This document shows positions 26,623 through 41,600 of a DNA stretch of 64,000 bases, one piece after another (position 1 is the first letter of the stretch; each line of letters begins with the position of its first letter). Position numbers and translations under genes: made by a program. The DNA comes from Planococcus citri (lineage: Eukaryota > Arthropoda > Insecta > Hemiptera > Pseudococcidae). Where the stretch lies: the NCBI RefSeq assembly GCF_950023065.1, contig NC_088679.1, positions 49,848,001 through 49,912,000 on the forward strand. The letters run 5' to 3'. The notes under the pieces are model-generated. The model did not search any database. It saw only the letters and a list, made by a program, of their open reading frames with translations, and was not told the DNA's origin.

Positions 26623-29600
26623 GTGAGTTTGTTGTATATCTTTAAAACTTTATGCATGCTTTTAGTCGCGGTATTAAAGCGATTTAACTCGGAATATAAA
26701 CATAAAATAGCCGATTTTTCCATTTTAAAAATCATACCGATGTATTTTTTTTTTCTTAAGTCGTAGAAAACACCTACAGTATATCCTACATCGGGGTAGT
26801 GTAGGTATTATGTTAATCCCGGTAAAATCCACACGAATATGATACGTGGGTATTCTTTTTGCAAATTATCGTCTCAATTTTATTTTCATTTTAAAGCCCG
26901 TTAGTCAAATTACTCAGTCATGTGAACAATTAATCACATTATTTTACCAAGTTTTTTCTGCCTTTCTTTTGATGAAAAAATTTTTATTTCTTTTTTTTTT
27001 TTCTAAAACCCTTTTCAGATATTTGATTAAATTTATTACGTGATCCGAGTTTTTTCAAGTGTATCATGCAAATGCACAGTGCTTTTGAAGATTAGATATT
27101 TTGTATTACCAGCTTTAAAAATAACTTTACGGTGCCACTAGAGTGATTTTAATTGGTTAAAAAAATTAGGTAGGAAGGTAACTGTATAGTGTGTAGGTAC
27201 ATAGTTCAATATGCCCTACTTAAGAAGAAACTTCCTCTGTATTAATATTTTCACGACGTGACCGACGCCGCTGCTACTAAAGATTGCAAATAGAGTGAAA
27301 TAGATATTGGTCAGTGAACTGTATCGAATGAAGATGGAATGAATTTTATTAATGCCGTTTGTCGCGACACGTCGGGTCGTTTTTATCGCCGCATTATTCA
27401 AGTTATTTGTTGAATATGGTTAGCATTCGAGGGAATTTATGCAATTTTTATGACGCACATTTTCTACGTTTCGTTGAAATTTAATTAATGAAGGTGGTTA
27501 TTTTCATCGAAAAATTACCGCAGAAAATTGAATAAAAATAAGCGTCCTGGTTCGTTTCGCAAAAATACAATAGTTTACAAGAAAATATCGATTGGGAATA
27601 AAAAATTGAGGCATAACTAATAAGCTGAAAGTTGGAACTTTTTTTTTAGGTCATTATGTAACGTTAAATTTTGACTTCTTCAGAAAAAAGTTTGTGGTTG
27701 AATTATTCTACGTTAATTCAATTTTTTTTTTCAATCCAGGGTTCCTCAATTCTGGCTGAAAAATTTGTAAAAGCTATTGTCGTCGCTATTTTTACGATAC
27801 GTTTTTGGGGAAAGGGATAGCCAGATAATAAAGAGGGACTTTTATTTTTTTCACTCTTGCAGATTACGAATAAGATTACAAATTTTTTGATTTTATTAGA
27901 TACTTTGTAACTAGAAATAAGGTTATTACTCCTAATTTTGACGCTCCAGGTTCGTGTTTCCGGTCTGGCTTGATGCTCGTAGTATTTTTTGAAAATTACC
28001 AAAAACGAAAATCGAGTACCTAGATGTCCAATTCAAGTAATTCAACCAAAAGTAATCGCGAAAGAGGATTCTATCTACGAGTAATACAGAATTTTAGACT
28101 GAACTTGAGAATAAAAGTCCCCCCCCCCACAAAAAAAACAAAATGTTGTCTTTTGCAACATATTACACGATATTAATCTAAAATTATAGTAGATAATTAA
28201 TGCAATACCTAGGGTATTTTTTTTAATACTTAGTTAATGTGTTAAAATTATGAGGCTTACCTTTTACCTTCTGGAGGTTTGGGGTGAAAATTCTGGAAGA
28301 CCAACGAAGGGAATCCTTCAAAAAATCTGACCATGCGCGAAATCAGAGGACCTGGATGAAATCGGGTTTGATTTTATGATAGGCAATCCAACGGTGTTAA
28401 TAGAATTGCATACCCTGTTTGCCGTAAATATAGCGTATCAAATATTTACGGCGAGTCGAGTACGCAATTCTATCGACTGTTGTTTTTCTGTGATTTTTTA
28501 AAATAAAATTGTCGAACTATGAAAAGCTCTAGCTCATATCTCATGATTGGATATACATACTTCTACTTACTTATGCTTGAGCATTTTTTACGTAATTTTG
28601 AAGAAAAGAAATGAGTGACCAAAGTTGTCGAATTTTGGATCTTTGACTTGAGCCATCACTTTTCTACTGATTGTGAGGGTTCAAATTTTAAAATTTACAT
28701 TGAAAATTAAAAAAAAGTTTTTCGATTTTTTTTATGATGATTGATAATATTATACCCGCTTTATCGCATTATTTTTGCAAGTCATGCAACCCCCCCCCCC
28801 GAAATATAAAGAAATTCAAAAAAGGTTCCCTTATTACTTCTTAGTAAATAGGTATCTATAATTATCGATTATCGCCAAAAAATTGTTTTTATTATAATAT
28901 TTTTTATTTCTTATATATTTTTAACGTAAATTTTAAAATTTGAGACCAACTCCCGCCCTCTCCCGAGGTAGAGAAGTAATGGTTCGAGCAGGGGATTCAA
29001 CATTTTTCTTGCAGTCTTTTGAGGTCCCACTACTACAGTTTAGGGAATTTTCCCCACAATTTTTCAAAAACAAATTAGGTACCTACTGTACTTTGAAAAA
29101 GGAGCAATTCACTTTATAGTCCATCTTCGACTTTGAAGGAATTTATCATAAAAATTTTTTGTCTTATTGTTCATGATCATGTTTCTAATTGATGAAAATT
29201 TTCATCATCAAAAAAAAAATTGTAATAGTGATTTTTTGGTTGCTAAATTTTAATATAAAAGAACGTGTTTTTTATTCTCACTATACGAGCGCTATATTGA
29301 TTGTACTCGAATCTTGTGGTTTGACATTCACTCACCATACACAGTCCTTGGTGTGTCTATATTCAAAATTAAGAGTGCTTTGAAATAAACACATATCTGT
29401 GCACTCTGAATTTTAAAATATGTAGATAACATAATGTATTATGCTCTTTGGATATTTTCTACGTGGAAAGTTGGGTAGGTAGGTATATATTTTATGCATT
29501 ACCATCGAAGATATCCCTGAAAGATTTTTATTAATTAGGATCACAATGTGGTAACACTGTAGAAGATACGTACGTAGTGGATAGTGGTGGAAATGCGGCG

Positions 29601-32600
29601 TTATTTATATTTAAAAACAGAAAACATAAATTAACACGTGAAAGTACGTGTATCCTTTTTTATTGAATACATAAAAATTGAAAAAGCTTGACAAAAAAAA
29701 CAATTATGTACATAGAAAAAAATCTTCACTGATGTTTAGATAGTGGTGATTGTGGTGTGAAAATACCTAAATAGGTAGTAGGAACATACGTAGATACCTA
29801 CGTCGCAAAAATATCTGTCTCCTTTTAAAACATGATTTAAATTTCTCGACGTTTCAAAATGACCTAAAAAAAACCACTTTTCAGCATATGATTTTCCATC
29901 GTCGAGTCACCTATTTAATCGCCGAGCGGTTTATTTACGTAGCAAATATTTTCACGTTTCGATTGCCGGAAGTCATCGAGTGCTCTATTGTAAACTCGTT
30001 GATTCGGTCAAAAAACAAATTTTCTTCTTATTTCCCAAATGGTTGCAGTTCAAATCGTAAGATACCTAAACGGCAGATTTAATCAAAATATATTGCCCAG
30101 CTGACTCGTAAACTTTTTTCCCTGTGAAACTGCGTGAGCGAATTGATGTAGTAGGAATTAAAAATACTTGAACTTGATGGGCCTATAATCCCGCATAAAA
30201 TTTCAATTTAGCATGCTGGCCAACACGCCTGCCTATCTGTAAGGCAACATGGAGAAAATTGTTCAACTTCGCAAACTTTTACTGGCTATAATTTCAACTA
30301 CGAACCAAGGTTGGCGAGCTTTAATCGGTGAATTTTTTTCATACAGATCCTTGCTTGGTAAAATATTGCGGTAAAGGAGAAGAATGTATCGTGCAAAAAG
30401 GAGCGGCGGAATGCATCTGCCAGAGGCAATGCCCAAAAATAAAAAAACCTATTTGCGGCTCGGATGGGAAATTATATCCGAATCATTGCGAACTTCATCG
30501 TACCGCGTGTTTAACATCGAAACCATTATTCGTGGATCATAGTTTCGGGTGTAGTTCGACTCCTTCAGGTATAAACTTAGGTAGTCAGTACACCGTACAC
30601 ATTATAGGCTACGTTGAATTAAAACCTAAAAAGGGTTTCGTAAAAACCACGTCCTATACGGATATAATATTACACGGGTTAGGTACCTATACAATATGCT
30701 TAGTGGAATAAAACAAAAGTATATTTTTCAGACGATGAAACAGACAACGTTGCAGAAACCAATGGAAATTCGCTAGTTAAATATAATGAAACAGCCGACT
30801 CTGTCGTTTCGTTAGTTTCTAATCGAAAAAGCTCGATAAAAACAGAAAATCCCGTATTTATTCTTGATTACCCGGCCGATAACAAAAAGGAAAATTCTAC
30901 CCGAACGACAGATTCGTCTTATTACGATTTCGCATCAGATAACGCCGCCGCCGACGACGAAGATAATGAAGACGACGTTGATCGAAATGATTTACAAAAA
31001 CAAAATAACGAACAGCAGAAACACAAAGAAGAAACTGAAAACGAACAATGTACAGCTCAAGAATATGAAACAATGAAGGTAAGTAACAGTTTAAAATGTC
31101 GTCGAGAAAAAGACTCCGCGCTGTGTGACTGTGAGATTGATGTTGACTCGGCAAAGGTAATTTTTGTTTGAGTTTGTATATTTTTCGGGGTGTCGCGCCT
31201 TTCCCACGTCTTTCTCTCCACTTAAAAAAGTAGGCAGATAGGTACTGTACTCATTTTTGAAAAAAACTTTTCTTCTCACTTTAACTACGACACCGAATAG
31301 TCGTTGCAATAAAATTACCATAACGTAACAAAGCAACGATGACTTTGTAACAAATTTATCATCTTTTGATATTAAACGTATCTTACGTATACGCAATATA
31401 CAAGGTGTCCCATCAAACGTCTGTTGTGTAACAAAGTATGAGAATGAATGCTTGTCTAGAAAATAGGAGTTAGGATGATATTCTGCGTATATAATTGAGT
31501 GAGGGGGGGGGGCTATTCAAACTACCTACTCAAAAACGCTCCAGAAGATAAGAAATCAGTGCAATTCTGGGGACACCTTATACGTGTGTTGTTGGTATGT
31601 TAGAAGCTTGACAAAAAAAAGACATTCAATAAAACTTCTGTTAAAAAAATTAACTTGTAAGTATAGTACCTATCTATTAAGTTTTCGGCAAAAAAATTTA
31701 AAAAAAAATAATGCACAAAAGTACTTACTTATTCATCTTTTGTAAAAATTCGCTCATCAGGATATTCGTCGAATTTGCACACTTCTACTGCAAATTTGCA
31801 ATTGATGTTGAAATTGAAAAAAAAAACAATTCAAATCACTTTTTAACTGAATTTGATTTTGAGGTTACGGCGAGGAAATTTCTCTGAATATGGTAACTTC
31901 AAATCATATTTTGCTTAACGTAGGTAATAACAATTTTTTCAAAATTTTGAGAAATGAAAATCCAATTTTAAGATTTCTAAAGATGTGAATTCACGTTCAA
32001 AATCTCAATTTCAAAATTTCAAAAAGTTCTGCTTTCTATGTTAAAAAAACAAAAATTAACGTTGAAAATGTTTTCTCATTGCCTTTTTTTTCAAAATTTT
32101 CTAAATTTAACTTTAAAGTTTGCATGTTGAAAATTATTTTCAAAATGAGGTTTATTTTGAAAATTTCAAAAACTTAATCCTGTGTTATTAATGTTAGTTA
32201 CTTTTTTTCATTGTCTGTTTTTCAAAATTTTGAAAATTTGATTTTGAAATCCATATTTTGTTTCAAAATGTGATTCAGGTATTTTCAAAATCAGAAAAAA
32301 AGGTCGAAATATAATTTTCAAATATTTAAAAAAACGAAGAAAAATTCATCATAAAAAAATTTCAGTACTTTCAGTCTAATTCTAGAAATCAAGGTTTCCT
32401 TCTTCCTTGCTTGCCCATATTGGGACATTGCGACTACAAAATCCCCGCAACTAGTTCCCTCCAGCTATCTCTGTCCTCTGCCTTTCTCGTGCATTCTCCC
32501 AGTGACATTTTGGCAGTTTTCTTGATTAAGTTTGTGTATTGGTGGGTGATCTTCCCCTTCCCCTCTTGCCTGGTTTTATGTGGCCTTGGACTGTCAGTTT

Positions 32601-35600
32601 TTCCAGGTTGTTCTGTCTCACGATGTGTCCAAAGTAGTGTAATATTCATCTACTGGTGACTGTGCTTAGCCTTTCCTCTACGCCGAGTTGTTGAAGTATT
32701 GACGCATTTGTTCTTTTCTGGACCCACGATATCCTTAGCATGCGTTTGTAGCAGTACATTTCAAATGCGTCAATTTTATCTTGATCTGCCTTGCGTACTG
32801 TCCAACATTCTGACACATACAGGAAGATGGAGAAGACTAGTGTTTTTACAATTCTCAGTTTTGTAGCCTCCGTAATGTTGTGGCTTTTCCATATCCGGTT
32901 GAGCTTTATTGCTGTCTTTGCTATGGCCAACCATCTCCTAATTTCTCCCGCTGAGCCGCCCTGATTTGTCAAGTCCTGTACAACCTCTATACCATCAATC
33001 TCCAATATTTCAGGTCTGTTCTATTGCTCCCTGTCAATTATCATGATTTTTGTTTTTCCTTTGTTGACCCTCAGACCTGCCTCATTGCTGGCTTCTTCAA
33101 TTTTCCTGAGCATTTCTTTCATCTCATCGATGGTGTCTCTGCAAGCAGGATTGTGTCATCTGCATTATCTTAAGTTTAATGATGTCTTTCCTCCAATTCT
33201 GACTCCTTTTTTCCAATCCTCTAGGGCAGTTCTCATTACCCATTCTCCGTATGTGTTGAAGAGAATTGGGCTGAGTATGCATCCCTGTCTCACTCCTTTT
33301 GCTGTATGGAAATGATTGGTGAGCTCTCCTTCAACTCTCACCTGGGACACGTTGTCCTCATACAGACACTCCATGAGATTGACAATAAGGTGCTCTGGTA
33401 CTCCGAGCTTTTTGAGGTCTTGCCAGAAGGTGTATAATTTATCACCTACCTATATATTTTTCAAAGAAAATTGATTTTCAAATATTCGAAATTTCAAACG
33501 TTTTATTTCAAAATTTTCAAAAATCTTGATCAAAATTTTATTTTTATCGTCTACCTGCACTTTACTGCGCACCGTAGGCAGTTATGTCATGTATAATATT
33601 GTAGACCTGATACGCACACTTTGCATGCTAAGCAAGGCTTAGCTGCCTTGTCTCGAAGTTACGAAGTTCATTTTTAAGATAAACATCACGCTCATCTGAA
33701 GTTGATTGATTATAGTTTTCGGACACCCTATACATATTGAAATGGGAAAATTTTTATAGCAATTTTCTTATTTTGTGTTTTCATTTATTTTGTGAAATTT
33801 TCTCGTAGGTAATTATTTTGAAATTGGGTCCTATAGATAGAAATATTTCTGGTCATTATTTCGACGTCAAAATGTAACCCGGCAAAAAAAAAAGTTTGAA
33901 TAGAAAATTGTTTCATCCTACCCGGGTGTGCAGTACATAAAGCTTTCATTAAAATCCGTTAATTTCTAGCCCTTGACATTTAACGCGCGCTTTATAAAGT
34001 AAAACAATCACCTCTGCTGCTTGCTTAATTCATCATTTAAATAAAACAATGCCATTTTCGTGCATTATGAAATCATTTGGGTGTCTACTGTCTACTCATA
34101 GCCTAAACATGTCGCAAATTTCATTTGGCGAAATAGAACTACCTACGTAGGTAGGTATACAATTGACATTTTATGCACAATACCGAAGTTACATGCGCCG
34201 AGGACATTGTTTTTGATAGACCTATCAATTCAAGGAGTAGGTTACTTAAGAACTCGAACGTTTAGGAAAAATAGATTAAGTGTGATTAAGAACACAGTGA
34301 GTAAACAAAACACACGGAAAATGTTAATGGGTTTCGAATTAGAGCATTTATTCAGTAAAAGAGCCAATTTTCAGTTTGACAAGAGAAGTATACTTACGCT
34401 AACGATAAAATTATTTCACCTAGGTAACGTCGCCGCGCCGTAGTCTAATTTCTATATCGTGTTTAACTTTACAGGATAATTTGTTATTAATAAATCAAGT
34501 GAAATATATGCACCATGAGGCATGGACAGGTGGTAAAGAATACATAGTGAGCGCTTTATTTAAATACCTAGATGTTGATGCAAATGGTTTACTGACTGAA
34601 GAAGAGCTTATCAAAGTATGTAGATGTTATTCTATGCATAATACGAGGTAGCTACCTATATTTACCAGTTCCTTAAACATGTCATTTCTAAAAGCTATGT
34701 TTGTAAAATAGGTTTCGAAACGAGGTGATTTAAGAAGCGTTTCGAGCAAATGTCATTTAATGAGTTTGATTTCCAGAGAAGATATCGACAAAGATAATCG
34801 ATTAGGCTCGAATGAATTTTACGCAGCATTCAGTAAATTATACAGTAAGTAATTTCATGCTAAAATTATTATTGTAGAGAGAAATTTTCCAAATTAAATT
34901 CGGTCTCATTTTTTGATCAAAATTTGCGAATGGAGAAGGAAAAAAAGAGTACACAACATTTATCTAGCAATAAAGTTCCATCAATTTCAATTTCAAGGTT
35001 GAAGGAAATGCGAACATGACCCACATATTTTGTAAAGTGTGTAAGTGTACATATATTTCAGAAAATAGGTTGTATAAATTTCAACCAACTGCAACATAAA
35101 GCTTAGGGATTACCTATATTTCATGAAAAATTGCGTTAGATACCGAATAACTCTGCCCCTTCAGATCTTAGAAGCGGCAATCCTATTTACTGTAGTGTAA
35201 TTTGGGTTATTTTATCTTCATACACGAGACCAGAGGCTGCGAGTACGAAACACAAAGTACGATTTATGATTTACGTTTAACTCTGTTATAAAGACCATAA
35301 TGGATCATTTCATATCGAATCATTTTCAGCCAGTAGAAAAGGCAGAAAAGTCGTTACATTTTTTGATATCTTGCATATGTGATGAATAAGTATGCTAAAT
35401 CATCCGTCGATCACTTACTTTTTTCAAAAATCAGAAGAAGGACAATGAATTAAATTTTCATAGCCATACCTGAAGATTTTTTTAATCGGAAAAAATGTCA
35501 AGTCTTGTAACATCCTCCTCCCTCCACGTCCTTCTATTACCATAAAATTCAGTTTCAATGTTTTTATAAACCGAAAATTTTGTTTTACAAAATGTTTTCC

Positions 35601-38600
35601 ACGAAAACCGAAATCAATGTTTTTATCATAGGTAATCCTATGTTTCAGAGGAGTAGGGGTGGAGGAGAAGGAGTTGAATGCAATTTTTATATTTTTTGAA
35701 CTCGACTCTAGAGGTCGGAAATACTCGTAGCAGGTTGTAAACTAAATTCAAGTCTTCTTTAAGTATGTGAATTTTGATATTTTTTTTCGTGAGAAATGGG
35801 TTGGATTTGAATCTTTTAAAATTCCCCAAAAATCAAAAAAAAAAACTTTAGCACTTGGAATTTTTGCTTGCGATGTATTTTGGGATCTTTTTTCGACTCT
35901 CCATTTGTCGAGTTCGCAAATTTCTGAGCTAGTTGAATACTTCCCTCGTCGGTATTATTGACGAGCTCTAAAAAATAATATACCCATTGATCAATAAAGT
36001 CGGTCGACTAACATCATTTACAGCCGACTCACATTCAGCGAGATAAAAAAATATTCCAAGTTTGCTTCGCCTTATATAAACCGCACATCCGCATTCTTTT
36101 TCATACCGAAACTGAATCACTTTTATTTCTTCACTCAATTGTAACCGTAGCGCTACATCGACATTCAAAACATGTTCCAAAAAGTGTAATGTTGCTATTT
36201 GGACGTTTTTTAGCTATTAAAGAATTTACACATAGATAAAAACGTGCTCGCAAAGGCAAAAGAACATTAAAACGACTACGGAATCGTACCTTTTTCATGT
36301 CCGAGTGTGTTACACGCTTTTAAAAAGTGCAAAATTGAAAAAGTGATAACAAATTACGAAGATATTTTGGGAATTGTGTAAGTAAGCTTGAAAAAAAAAG
36401 AGGACTCGGTACAAGATTAAAAATGTTGAAAAAGTTAGAAAGGATGGCAGATTAGTTCAAGCTTTGTTCAACTTAACCTAAAGTGACAGCTTGCAGTTTT
36501 TAGAACCATTAAAAAAAACTCCTTACAATTTTCGTTAGCGACCGCGAATATTTCCTACGTAATAATGGTGATACTTTCATACCCATAACAAAATTCAATA
36601 CAATAAAATTGGTTGAATTTTTTTTTATTCGAGCCAAAAAAAAGAGAAAAAAACTAGCAAAAAAAAAACGTGACTAGAAATCATAAGTATGAAAATGGAA
36701 AAACGAAAAGTTATTTCATAGCAACTCGTTCGTAAGTTTTCATTTCCGCTTTTATTTTTACTTCGCATCGAAAATGTATATACTCGCTAAACCAATGCTG
36801 CAAAACGCGATGACCCTCGTATTAGTAGGTAGTAGGTACTAGGTACCCAGTTATCCACGCAGACACATATCCACATACGATTACCTACGTATACGATAGA
36901 GTGGGAATATTTCATTTTTCTCCCTCGCCAACCAAAGAGAATTTTTTTTCTCATTCGTAAATCCAATTTTGGTCAAAACGAATTTCAATATTTATTGTTC
37001 ATTCTGTTTTTTTTTCTCCCCCGATAGGTTTATCTGTAGTTTCACTGGACAAAGCATTGGAAGTAAATCATTTGTCAGCCCGAGTTGGGGATAACGTTGA
37101 GATAAAATGCGACGTTACTGGAACTCCTCCGCCGCCTATAGTTTGGCGCAGAAACGCCGCTGATTTAGCCTCGCTGGGTGAAGACGAAGTCCGGGTTTTC
37201 AGTGATGGAGCTCTGTATTTGACACGCATTCAGTTGGTACACGCTGGTAATTACACTTGTCATGCTCAACGGAATACGGATGTCATACAAACTCACGTTC
37301 TCACAGTTCACAGTATGTATTCCTTCTATTTTTTTTCCACCATTGGCGCTTATTTTCTTCTTGTTTGTTTTTTTTACACTATTATACATTATATGGTCCA
37401 TCGTCGTCGTGTTGAACGACGAAAGTACGTACACAGGAACCGACTGCTGCGGGATTAATTGGGAAATTCTTTTGTCTCATTTTCGTTTGTTAAAAAACAA
37501 AAATATTTGCCGGGTAATGAAGCGTAAAATAAGAAGTTGAAAAACTCGACTTGAGCGAATTAAAATTTTAGCCAAGTTTTTGTTTTGGCGCATGTTTGCA
37601 TTTGCCACTTGTCATTTTTCAAAAAGCACTCCCCATTTTGCTATCTCGCCTATCATAATATCACCATCTCATCTCTACCTACCATAAACAAACTTTCTCG
37701 AATCAATAGTTTTGCTTAATGCGAACAATTTTGCCTCGGTTAATAGAGATAATTCACCGGCTTTTTTTCCTGTTTTGTTTTCTCAACAGCTGTACCAGAA
37801 GTTAAAGTTACGCCGCGGATTCAATCGCGACGTCCGGGCGAAGAGGCTTCCATGTTTTGTCATGTCATCGGCGAACCGTTCCCCAAAGTAGGTGTAAAAA
37901 TTATCGCATTCGTGTCCTGGTGTTAATTAACTTAAGAGTTGGGTAGTAGCTATATACCTACGAGTAGTATAGCGTTGAAAAATTCAAACGAAATAATAAA
38001 AGTAATTTAATTAAAAGGGATCGAAACGTCATCACGTTTACAATTCTAGGTTACCTACCTATCTACCTGTATCTTAGGTTGGAATTTTAGTCACGCGCGA
38101 ATCAATACCTATATATCTCTCTACCAACACTTGATTAATTTTATAGGTTGAATGGCTGAAGAATGACGAACCCTTACGGTTGGATTTGATTAGGAAGTAT
38201 GACATTATTGGAAACGGAACCGAACTAAAAATACATAATATCGAATACGCCGATACCGGAGCATACATGTGTCAAGGGTCTAACGTAGGTGGTCTCACCA
38301 GAGACATATCATCGCTTATTGTTCAACAACAACCTACACCGAGTAAAAAGAAATTCACTTATATTGGAATTTTTCATAATGTTCATGTAAGAAGTCAATT
38401 TAACAATAATTTAATCACGTTTGTGTTTTTTCAAATTAGCCGCACCTACGGAAGAGAGAAGATTTTTCACGTTTCACGATTGGGGTGTTGCCGTTTACGA
38501 GCCCAGTGCTTGTCGATTATATCATCAAATCCAATCTACCGATATAATTCCTGGTACACAGGTAAGCCAAGATCAATTAGGTACTTGTAATTATATCCCA

Positions 38601-41600
38601 AGAAGTGCTGCGAGGCTACTTTTTTCAAAAAGGGTTTTTAAAACCAAAAACTGATTTTCATTTTTTTTTTGGAGGAGAAAAATGGTTTTAAATAAGTTAC
38701 TTAACTAGGAATATTATGCAAATTTTAAAAAAAAGTGTGATATTTCTCCCTAAAATTACCCTTGATGAGTGTTTTCTACTCACATTAAAATTTTTAGAAA
38801 CGTTTTTTCAAGTTATTTCTTCAAAAAAGTTAGGTTTTAATGATTTTATTCCAAAAAATCAGCAATGGACATTTCCCATCAATAACTGTCGTCTCGTCCT
38901 GATGTTCAACGCAAATTAATTCAAATTATTAATTTGAAAACAAAATCATTTAATCTGAATCTTAAACTAAAAAAATTTTCTAGTTGAAATTCGATCAGTT
39001 GGAATTAAAAAAAAAAAAATGTCATGAATTTATTTTGATTTACTTAAGTTTAAATTCAATTTTTTCTAGAAAATCCAATTTAATTTGAGTACAAAATAAA
39101 GAGTCCTCAACAATTCATTTGTAGTGAAACTTTATTCAAATTTGAATTCCAAATCAAAATTCATCGGAAGTTAATTTTTGTGTTACCCAACTTGAATTTG
39201 AAATGAGAATTTGTTGAAAATTTGTAATTTTTGGTCAGGTTCCAAAATAAAAATTTACCTCGAATTCATCCATTTAGTAAAAGTCACATATTTCACTCAA
39301 TTTTGATTTAAAATGAAACGTATTTTTCAATAACGTATAGGTACATATTTCGTAAAAACTTGATTCAGTATGAATTTAAAATTAAAATTAAGTAGGAAGG
39401 ATATTGTTGAATGATTGCTTTTTTGTATGTACATCTACTTTCAGCTTTCTATTCAAAATTTGAAAATTTGAAAAAGTTGATAAATTATCGAGGAAGTGGT
39501 AAAATTTTGCAAAATCAAAATTTTACTCAATTCACCTCAGGAAATTTAATGCTCCCAATTTATAGATAATAGATAAGTATTCATCGATTTTAATTCTTGG
39601 AAAACCTAATTTTTCGAGAACCAAGTAGGTATAGGGCAAGGGCAAGGGAGGGAAGGGGAGGGGAAATGGTAGGACTGAACAATATTTTTTATCAAGTTAT
39701 AATTTACCCTTCTTCTCAATTTTTCATAAAAACTGCAAATTTTGAGGAAATGCGACGGAAAGGTAGCCTATGCAAATGGGATACAGGGGACTTGAACGTG
39801 TTACGATCATAACACCTACAGCTGTACATTATTATAATATTCTTCGCTATAAAATTCTTTCAATTTTCAGGAATACGTTTGCGGAGACAAAGGGGTGAAC
39901 TGCAGTTGGGGTCAAGCGATCAATGTAGCTAATCGATACATTTACGTCTCACAACCTTTAAAAGATCGAGTATTGGTAATCAGCAAAATACAAATGGTTG
40001 TCGTAGATGTAAGTATCTTTTCATAATTCGTCTCCCTGCGATACAATTTTAATTACTCTCAGATTTTTTTAACGACAGGTTGTAATCACCGATAATAATC
40101 CGGTAGCATTGCATTACATTCCACACCTGGATCAAGTATGGGTATTAAATTGGAGAAGTGTTCGAGATCAAGGGGTGAAAACTATTCAAGTAATCAGAGA
40201 TGCTTCACAAAAACGAAAACATCATACAGTTCACCCTGAACCAATTGATGGACATTTTGATCTTGTTAGAGATCTTTTTATGCCACCTATACAGGTATAG
40301 TGCATTCTCCAGTTTTCAATATTTGGTAACAATGTTGAGTGATATCATGATTCATATCTAATATGTGTGTCTACGATGATGATTTATGTGTTGTAGGACA
40401 TGAGTCACATGTTCAAATATGGATATGTTAGTCATAAAAATCAAAGAGGCTTGTATAAATTAGATTTAGCAAATATGAGATACATTCGCAGCATAGATTT
40501 AGCACCATACAACTGCGTTCCTAGAACTGTTCAGTTTTCAGCTCTATGTAAGTGATGAAAAAAATATAAATTCTCCCAGCTTCTTTGCAATATTGACACA
40601 CTTATTGATAGAGGTAGGTACTAATTTATAAATCATCGCTTTTCAGATGGTTTTGTGGTACTCGAATGCGAAGAACCAGTGACAGGTCGTCCCACTGGTC
40701 AGGTATTACTGGATTACTTGACTGATACAGTAATCATGCAAAAACCGAATTTATTCGGAAAACCATTGGTGTCCCCTAACAGTAGAATGGTTGTGACATT
40801 GGACAGATCACGAGATGGTGCAACATTAATAGTACAAAAAGTCACAGGTCAGTGGACGTATTTTTATTTAAACGCGTCTTGTATGTACATAGTATAGCTA
40901 TCATTAAAATTCGCATAGGTTAGGTATACCCAACAGAGTACTCGACAAAATAACATTATTATAAGGAAATCGCGTTAATGTTTATATAAAAGGTCTTTTA
41001 AGCAGATGGAAATTTTAAAGCTGAAAAACATTTCGTTAGCTAAGCGAAAGACAAAATGCTTTTTCTTCATTCATAAAAGATAGATAACTAAATTAATCTC
41101 GACTGGCGAAGTTGAAATTAATTATGTTCACGTTCTGTTCACTTTAAACAAAGGATGTACTGATAATGTCATAATTGCATGAATATTATCACCATGAAAA
41201 GGATGAAACACTACTTCTAAGTTCATTTGCTGTGTTTCCTAGAAAGTTGTCCGGTGACGACAAAAAAGTGCTGAAAAAAGCTCAGCGTTTTTCGATTTGA
41301 TCTTAAAATTTTACTATTATCCTTCTCTAAAATTTCTCTCAATTTTCTATACTTATTTTTTTAAATTTGAAAATTTATTTGAAAAATTTCAAATCTGAGA
41401 ATAAATAGGTATTTGAACTGAAAATTATAACTATCACATTTGCAAGCGTATTTTTTCTTCTAATGGCTGCCATTAGAAAATGGCTCCAAAGTATTTTCAT
41501 CATGAAAGTTGAAAGTCATGAATTTTATTGAATACTTACGTATTTCTCAACCAGCGAGTTGAAAATGAATTACGCAATAATCCTTCTTCAATAGCCAAAA

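Larger units (their letters stand above)
31079..34474 (+). other. Fstl5 intron (3.4 kb) carrying a MITE and a LINE fragment
   Basis: Between the acidic-linker exon and the first EF-hand exon. Contains the elements at 31397-31583 and 32395-33442 (antisense to the gene), a G run at 31503-31512 and a mariner-like solo end near 33718-33733 (GGACACCCTATAC). No extra exon with matching phase was recognised. Confidence 0.8.

Noticed and set aside
29888..30082. A 64-codon open frame following an acceptor-like TTTTCAG
   Set aside because: No donor in a phase that links it to the exons at 26622 and 30347, and no domain.
30212..30238. A 27-base possible microexon (bounded by AG and GTAAGG) before the Kazal exon
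   Set aside because: It would keep the frame and is GC-richer than its surroundings, but 27 bases flanked by such common dinucleotides is expected by chance in a 3.7-kb intron and the peptide matches nothing in the family.
33541..33665. Possible tRNA-like or SINE segment near GCTAAGCAAGGCTTAGCTGC
   Set aside because: The small hairpin is present but no A and B box pair, cloverleaf or anticodon arm could be assembled.
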